The notes beneath the pieces were generated by a model. The model saw nothing but the letters and a program-made list of their open reading frames with translations. It did no database searches and was not told the DNA's origin. The position numbers and the translations under genes are program-made. From Calliopum simillimum (Eukaryota > Arthropoda > Insecta > Diptera > Lauxaniidae): DNA of 64,000 nucleotides. Below, in pieces: positions 57,700 to 64,000 of the stretch. Every line of letters begins with the position of its first letter. The stretch's first letter is position 1. Location of the stretch: the NCBI GenBank assembly GCA_951812925.1, contig OX638372.1:46746245-46810244 (forward strand). The letters are read 5' to 3'.

Positions 57700-59078
57700 A
57701 TGAATCCAGTTAAAATCCTCTGCCTTGTGGCATGCCTGGTGGCAACAACATGTGCGACGCCCACAAATAAGCAAATGAACACAAAAAGCTTGAAACCCAC
57801 TGATTGGTTGTCCACCTCTGAATTGGAATCATTGTCATCCGTTGATGAAGTCACTTTGCAGCAATTGGAAAGCATGCCCGCAAAGAAAGGTGCTGAACTC
57901 GTCAAAAAGTTGTGTAAGTAAATACCTGAAGCTCTCAATGGAGCATTACAAAGAAGCTTTACGACTTTTTTATTCTTTCTATTTCAGATCATTTGTCTCA
58001 GATCAACAATGATATTGCTCCAACATTTGTTCCTAGTGCCAGCAACATTCCTACCTATCTCATTAAGCCCAATGGACAAAACGAATCCATCAATCTCAAC
58101 CAGTTGGTAGCTACTGCCAAGCAACAGGATAAATTCGGCAAAGAAGAAATTACCATTTTCATCACTGGTCTACCACAACAGACTAAGTCGATCACCAAAG
58201 CCACAAGGAAATTAGTGCAAGCCTATGAGAAACGCTATTTCGGACAACAACACCAACACCAACAACAACAGCAACAACAAAAGAAAAACCAAAACGATGA
58301 TCAATCATCCAGCGAAGAAAACTACAGCGATGCATGGACCCAATCCAGAAATGTACGTGGAAATCTTGTTGTGATTGATTTGGGCGCAACACTCAACTCT
58401 TTCAAACGCTTTGCCATGCTCGATGTTGAACAAACTGGTGATATGATTGGCAAGGTCCTCGTTCAATTGACCAATCAATGTAACGCACCACAGGAAATCA
58501 TTCATATTGTTGCTCAAGGTATTGCCGCTCATGTTGCTGGTGCCGCTGGTCGTCAGTACACACGTTTGACTGGTCACAAATTGCGTCGTATTACCGCTTT
58601 GGACCCCTCAAAGGTTTTCGCCAAGAACCCTAAGGCTTTGTGTGGTTTAGCCCGTGGTGATGCCCAATTTGTTGATGCTATTCACTCCTGTTCCAATGGT
58701 ATGGGTATTCCAGCACGCGTTGGTGATGTTGACTTTTTCCCTAATGGCCCATCTGCCCATGTTCCCGGCGCAGAAAATGTCATTAAGGCATCCATGAGAG
58801 CTACCCGCTACTATGCTGAATCCGTCATTCCTGGCAATGAACGCAACTTCCCAGCAGTTCCAGCTCGTAGCTTGGACGAATACAGAAACAACGATGGCTA
58901 TGGTCCACGTGCCTACATGGGTATTGATACTGATTTCAATGTTAAGGGTGACTATATGTTGGAAACAAATGCCCAGGCACCATTCGGTAAGAACGAAGCA
59001 GCACAAAAGCAAAACACATACCACGGTATGCATCAGCCATGGAAGAAGTCTCAGTCCAACTCCAGGGAATTTGAATAA
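57700..59078 (+). CDS. Yp: Yolk protein (vitellogenin of the fly lipase-like family), 434 aa
   Basis: Exons are 57700-57913 and 57988-59078, with one 74 bp intron (GTAAGT donor, TTTCAG acceptor) in the same place and phase as intron 1 of the - strand copy. The ATG at 57700 has a strong CAAAATG context and opens the signal peptide MNPVKILCLVACLVATTCAT. Family blocks follow in order: LSQINND, EEITIFITGLP, a Gln-rich stretch at about 158-169, an acidic SSSEENYSD region with Tyr 184 as a probable sulfation site, then the lipase-like domain (ALDPSKVFAKNP, GDVDFFPNGPS). The nucleophile elbow is AQGIA at 247-251, so there is no catalytic Ser. The role is yolk storage and lipid or ecdysteroid-conjugate carriage known for the family, not lipolysis. 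Length is close to Drosophila yolk proteins (about 420-440 aa). Confidence 0.96.
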
Positions 59079-59327
59079 ATGATGGGGATAAGAAATCACC
59101 ATGCCAAAAAACGCTTCAAACAAAACTAAACAAATGTACTCGTAGATACTCAAAAATAATACAACAAATTATATTATGTCATATTGAAAAAATACAAAAA
59201 AAAAAATCGCAATTCTTATAAAAAGATATTTCAAGAGTTTTATTATAATTTGTATGTATCTTGGCCCATATATATGTTTGATTCTGTGTCTTTATTTGTT
59301 TCAGCTATTCTTTTTTAAAACCCATCA

Positions 59328-59333
59328 AATAAA
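59328..59333 (+). terminator. Poly(A) signal of the + strand yolk-protein gene
   Basis: AATAAA 250 bp after the stop codon, with a T/G-containing stretch following. Confidence 0.5.
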
Positions 59334-59334
59334 A

Positions 59335-60179
59335 AGTGTGTTAATAACACCTCCTGCATGATTCTGCCCCAGTGAATAGTTGTTTCCAAAATAGTTTTTC
59401 CCTCCGAAACCAAATCCTGCTTTGAAATGATCTATCAGTATTGTTTTTTTCTTTTTGATTTTTTAATGCAAAAAAAAATATTAATAAAAATGGTAATTTT
59501 TCACTTTTGTTATATTTATCGATGTTCATTCCGAATCCGATCTGAGATTTGCACTATTGCGTATGGTTTTTGAGTTTAACTTAAAAGTGGAAAAGAATAT
59601 TTGACGATATTTTTGAAGTTATATGACAAATCAGAGTAAACTTTGGCTATGAAAGTTGATATAATTGTTAAAATTACTAGTCTTTGTCTTTTTAATTGTA
59701 TAGGTATCACTTTTTCCTATACGAAATACCGAAAACAAAAATAACGAAACCGAAAATAATAACCGTGTTGTTTTCTACTTTTTAGGTTAGGAATGTAGAA
59801 CTAAAGGTAGAAACTAATAGTCCGTTGGCCCGCGTACAAAAAAAGATTCATAAACTCACTGCCGAGACTTCGTGGTGGTTGGGCGTTTACCGTTCAAGCT
59901 ATCACAAAGTCCTGGATTTCAGGTTAGAAAAAAATGTATGAACACAACCTCGGTTTTCATTCGAATCAAAAGTTTTTAAAAGTAAAAAAAATGCTGTCTG
60001 ACATAAATTTTGGAGCGTTTGACGAGTCGAAATACGAAATAATAAAATGTATTTACACAGAGCCAATTTTTGCAGAAATGGTCAATAAAAATATTCAAAA
60101 TCAAGTGGTAACATTGTCGGACAAAAATACTGGGGCATAACAATAGTCGGACCAAAAATGTCATTTTAATTAACAACTA
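59335..60179. other. Intergenic sequence with one unidentified open frame
   Basis: The frame at 59934-60140 (+) reads KMLSDINFGAFDESKYEII, KCIYTEPIFAEMVNKNIQN and VVTLSDKNTGA, then TAA. It looks more protein-like than chance frames nearby but has no recognised family. It could be a transposon or gene relic. Confidence 0.25.
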
Positions 60180-60822
60180 ATAAGGGTGTAACCTTTGGCC
60201 TGTCCAAACATTAAATACCCTACACAGCAGTTTTTGCTCAGAGCTTGCATTTATTGTTCTTGATGTCTTAGTGAAATTTGGTTGGATTATCTCAAAAAAA
60301 CGTTTTCAGTAAAGCGTTTTGAAGCATTTGCTTATATGGGAGGCGCCACGCCCTCTTGTCCGAGTTCATCTAGTTTTGACTCAGAGCGTGCAATTTTAGT
60401 CCTTAGTATTTGACTGAAATTTTGATTATCTCAAAAAAACTCTTTCAGTATAGCATTTTGAAACTTTTGCTTATATGGGAGGTGCAACGCCCTCTTGTCC
60501 GATTTCACCCAGTTTTTGCTCAAAGCTTGCGCTTACAATTCGTAGTATTTATGTGTATTTTGGTTGCATTGTCGAGAAAAAATACTCCTAAAATTGTATT
60601 TTTTGTATGAGTGGTAGGCGTGTCCGTTGACCGATTTCGCTCATTTTCAGTCACTCGAGCTAACTTTTGCGTCAAAGCTACTGTACCATTTCATCGAATA
60701 ATTTTGCTTAGTTTTCCCGTAAAAAATATTTCCACAGACAGACAGACACCCAGCCAGCGAGCCAGACAAACGGACATGGCTGTATCAACTCAGGAGCTGA
60801 CGCTGATCAAGAATATATGAGC
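60180..60822 (+). repeat. Dispersed repeat family A, copy 4
   Basis: It begins TAAGGGTGTAACCTTTGG and has two tandem TATGGGAGG(T/C)GC units, GGTTGCATTGTCGAG, GTGGTAGGCGTGTCCGTTG, a CGAATAATTTTGCTTAG segment that serves as the intact version of the site split by the MITE in copy 3, and a GACGCTGATCAAGAATATA end. Confidence 0.75.
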
Positions 60823-60824
60823 CG

Positions 60825-62640
60825 TTTATTTTGAAAGTGGCCTAAGTCCATTTATGTTGAAATCGAGATATTGAAGGGTTTGCGTTTTAATGAATTTAAA
60901 AATATTAGTAAACGATATCATAGTCGAATAAAGTCTTTTGGTGCCTAAAAATATTGAATTTACTTAACCAATCAGCAGAATCAAAAATTGTATCAAAAAC
61001 GTACTACCGAATTTAAAGAAATTTAACGAGGATTCTAAAAAATTATAAAAAAGTATTTTAATAGGACCTTTTTCATACTAAGATGGCTGGCAAAGTCTAA
61101 AAATAGGAAAAAAAATTTAAATATCAACTTTAAAGGTCCAGAATTTTGCGAAATCCTTTTAAGCTCTATAAAGCGAATACGCTTTAAGAAAGCTTATACA
61201 ATAACACTGTGGAACAAAATTTAATCACCAAAAGTTTACTCGGATCTGACGCTGCGGGGTAAAAATATAGGCCAAAATAAAAGACCATTTGGCTCAGTTT
61301 GTTCAAATTGGCTCTAGTTTTCGAGAAAAGGCCGTTTGAATTTTGCACCTTGAATTATGTGGTCTTTTCGATATATCTCGTAAGTTAACTGAGTTTTATT
61401 GCATTTGGTGGTGGGGTTTTGTTCGTCTCATCCATATCTACTCTTTCATTACCAAATCAGTATTTTTGGATGCACTTTTGGCAAGTTAGAGCACAAAATT
61501 CCCAAAAAAGTGATATTTTTCGCCTTTTATGACATTCGGCTTAATAGAAATCACCCGAGTGGTGGATTTATGCCTTTAAACATATAGCCAAGATCCATAC
61601 GAACACTTTGATATAATATATGTGGCAAATGGGCAACAATTTCTCAAGTGAGCCACCTAAGAAATTAAACGTAAAAAAGGCTTTAACAAAATGATGTTTT
61701 ATAACAAGTAGTAAAGATTTTGTAAAAATGTTTTTTTTTAAGAGATATTTAGAATAGGTCGGGAAATAAAATGTTTTTTTTTTTTTTTTGGCCAAAATTT
61801 TTAATTTACACTAGTTTACAAATGATTAAAATTTTTTTTCCCAGCGAATGCCGTTAATCATTTTATATGGAAAATGGGCTGCTGATTCCGAAAATCGCAT
61901 TTTTTTTTTTTTATTTCGTGTCGTTTTCGAGATATCGGTCATTTTCGGTTTTTGGACCAAAAAAAAAAGATAGTTCCACTTAAATACAAATATCTCAAGA
62001 ACCAATGTCTGTATTCAAACAAATAATATGTCATATTAAAGGTAATTAAATTACCTACAAATGATACTCACGTCACTTTTTGGCTGGTTTGTTAGTTTCG
62101 ATGAAATAAATTGATTTCTGAAAAAAAGAGTATATTTTTCCGAAAAAATTACAAAAATGTCTAAATCAACTGCAGATTTTTACAAGAAACAAAAATTTTA
62201 AAAATCATTTTGTATTTTTATATCATAGTCTATAAATTTGTTAGGCAAATAAAATACTATTTAAGAAAATCGATGGAAAAATGCAAAAGTTGTATACAAT
62301 TCATTGATATGTTACCAAAATGCGTTTTTCCCTATTTTTCCGTTTTTTTGTAATAAACTGTTCGAAAATTTGAAACTTTTTGTAAAAGAAATAAGAAAAT
62401 CCAAAAAATTCTTAAAGAAGGCATTAAAAGGAAATACCCGCGCCTCGCCGTTTTTCTCTAGCACGTCAGATTTTTTTTTAATCGATTTTTGAAGTTTTTT
62501 AATCCACTGTACATGAAAAAACAGAAATAACGCATTCTTGTGTTAAATCGATGAATTTAACTATATGATCCTTACATCTGAGGTGTATCATGTCTTCAGC
62601 AAACTTATGCAGGATACTATGCGGAATATTTTTGTAGACA
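60825..62640. other. Intergenic repeat-rich sequence
   Basis: GAAAGTGGCCTAAGTCCATT at 60833 and the following GAGATATTGAAGGGTTTGCG resemble the outer arm of the palindrome at 18453-20344 (solo arm). From about 62330 the sequence matches the interior of the family E element (AAATCGATGAATTTAACTATATG near 62545). No gene. Confidence 0.5.
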
Positions 62641-62652
62641 ATTTTAACCTTT

Positions 62653-63610
62653 AACTCTTAAAAATGATATCTGCATATTTTTTTTTTTTTTTTCATTCTG
62701 AGAAAAACTAATGGAAACACTTTTGATTCTACTGAAGGCTAAAAAAACATAATTTTTGGTGAAAAATTTTTTTTTCATTAGAAAATGGATACTCAAGAGT
62801 ACTTTGGAAATAAAGATAATATTCTTACAAAAATTTTGGCGTCTAAATTTTTTTTTGTGTATAGATAATATTCGGTTCCAAAAATCGATTATTTTACGTT
62901 TTTCAATAACGAGGTCAGAAAAACGATTTTTTACTCAGAAGCAGGGCAACTAACGAGAAATTGGATACGACAGAAAATGCTTAGAATTGTCCAAAAAATA
63001 CGTGTGAATTTCTTTAGAATTTTTTGCGATATTTTATAATTTTTCAAAACTTCGTCAAAAAAAAAAAAAAATCTCAAAAAATTCACATCAATTCTTTGAA
63101 GGATTCTGAGCATTTAACGTCTTAAGAAATTTTTTCGTAGGCGCCTTGGTTTTAAGTAAACCTAGCATTTTGCTGACAAATGTAGGCTTAACTGCTAAAA
63201 ACTCAATTTGATAAAAAAATTCTAAAAATTCTGAAAAAATTCACAAGTATTCTTTGGGTAATTCTAAGCATTTTTTTCCTTATACACTTTTTTCTTTAGA
63301 TGCCTTGCTTTTGAGTAAAAAATTGTTCTTCGACCGCGTAAATGAAAAACGTAAACAAATCGATATTGTGATGCGAATATTATATATAGCCCCAAAAAAA
63401 ATTTATAATTTTTAAACGCCACAATTTTTGTAAAAACTTAGTCTTTATTTCTAAAGCACCTTTGGCTATGCATTTTGTAATGAAAAAAAGTTATGACCAA
63501 AAAACATGATTTTTTAGCCAAAATGTGCCTTCAGTTGAATCAAAAGTGCTCCGTTGGTTTTTCTCAGAATGAAAATGCAGATATCGTTTTTAAGAGTCCT
63601 TCTAACTATT
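62653..63610. mobile_element. Foldback element, family E copy 2
   Basis: Left CTCTTAAAAATGATATCTGCA, TTCTGAGAAAAACTAATGG and GATTCTACTGAAGG are matched in inverted order by CCTTCAGTTGAATC, GGTTTTTCTCAGAATGAAAA and GCAGATATCGTTTTTAAGAG at 63525-63600. Confidence 0.75.
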
Positions 63611-64000
63611 GAGTCGGTTTGGGAATGATTTTATTTTGCTTCATACAAAATTGACCCGGTCTACCCTCCATGTACAATTTTTTGTTAGTCTAGGCCTTCT
63701 CTATCACTTCCCAGAAGCTTCGTAACCTTATCGATTACACCCTATAGTGCAAAGCGATGCAAAAGTCCTGTCAAAAGGTGAATGCGTCATAATTTTAGCA
63801 AATGTCATTGTACTCAGATATTTATGTTGTTAGCAGATTGCGAATAAGTTGCAGCCAGATGTTTTCAAAATGCAGTAAAAAGAGCACAAATGTGCATCAA
63901 CTCAGGTGGTGGTCATTTGACCGATATAGAATTTTGAACTTAATGCCAACAATTTTACACTTTCAAGTAAACTTTTCGTGAAAACTGAGATACATTTTGT
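63611..64000. repeat. Dispersed repeat flank shared with 21820-21900 and 35365-35480
   Basis: GTGGTCATTTGACCGATAT, ACTTAATGCCA and CTTTTCGTGAAAAC occur in the same order at 63910-63985, at 21824-21905 and (without the first block) at 35370-35450. It continues beyond the window. Confidence 0.5.

Noticed and set aside
57678..57938. 86-codon - strand frame over yolk exon 1
   Set aside because: It is antisense to a well-supported signal-peptide exon with its own promoter.

Overview
The window is AT-rich eukaryotic DNA from a higher dipteran. Two yolk-protein genes of the cyclorrhaphan fly type, short GT-AG introns and a Thr/Asn-rich chitin-binding protein point to a fly. The yolk proteins resemble those I know from tephritid fruit flies more than those of Drosophila, so a tephritid is the favoured but unproven source. 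There are no bacterial features, rRNA genes or CRISPR arrays.

Three protein-coding genes are supported. (1) A long secreted, mucin-like chitin-binding protein gene on the + strand occupies about 1-43965. Its 5' part lies outside the window. I infer five exons (2-3532, 32669-33167, 42860-43288, 43399-43700, 43756-43965) whose splice phases all fit. It ends in one six-cysteine type-2 chitin-binding domain. Intron 1 is about 29 kb and intron 2 about 9.7 kb. (2) A yolk-protein gene on the - strand has three exons (48668 down to 47101, 475 aa). (3) A second yolk-protein gene on the + strand has two exons (57700-59078, 434 aa). Genes 2 and 3 are divergently transcribed, with TATA boxes about 8.9 kb apart. 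Their core promoters share the same TATA-to-ACAGTTCA layout.

Almost everything else is transposon-derived, and it is dominated by long inverted repeats (foldback elements). The clearest are a 1.4 kb near-perfect hairpin at 38123-39505, a 1.9 kb nested palindrome at 18453-20344, an FB-like element with tandem repeats in both arms at 14308-15615, a 1.7 kb GC-rich inverted array at 50975-52683, and a terminal-inverted-repeat element at 40815-42575 that carries a 128-129 bp tandem array with an alternating dimer pattern. Recognisable classes also include an RNase H/zinc-knuckle relic of a non-LTR retrotransposon, two 3' ends of a related element, a dead Tc1-like transposase, a hAT-type MITE with an exact 8 bp target duplication, a Harbinger-like element with TTA duplications, and a MITE nested in another repeat.

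The two biological themes are separate. One is a cuticle or extracellular-matrix gene whose introns carry many structures that would fold into long double-stranded RNA if transcribed. The other is a female-specific yolk-protein pair whose shared intergenic control region has been inflated by foldback elements and MITEs. Exon structures come from splice-site reading and were not tested against transcripts. Boundaries of degenerate repeats are approximate.
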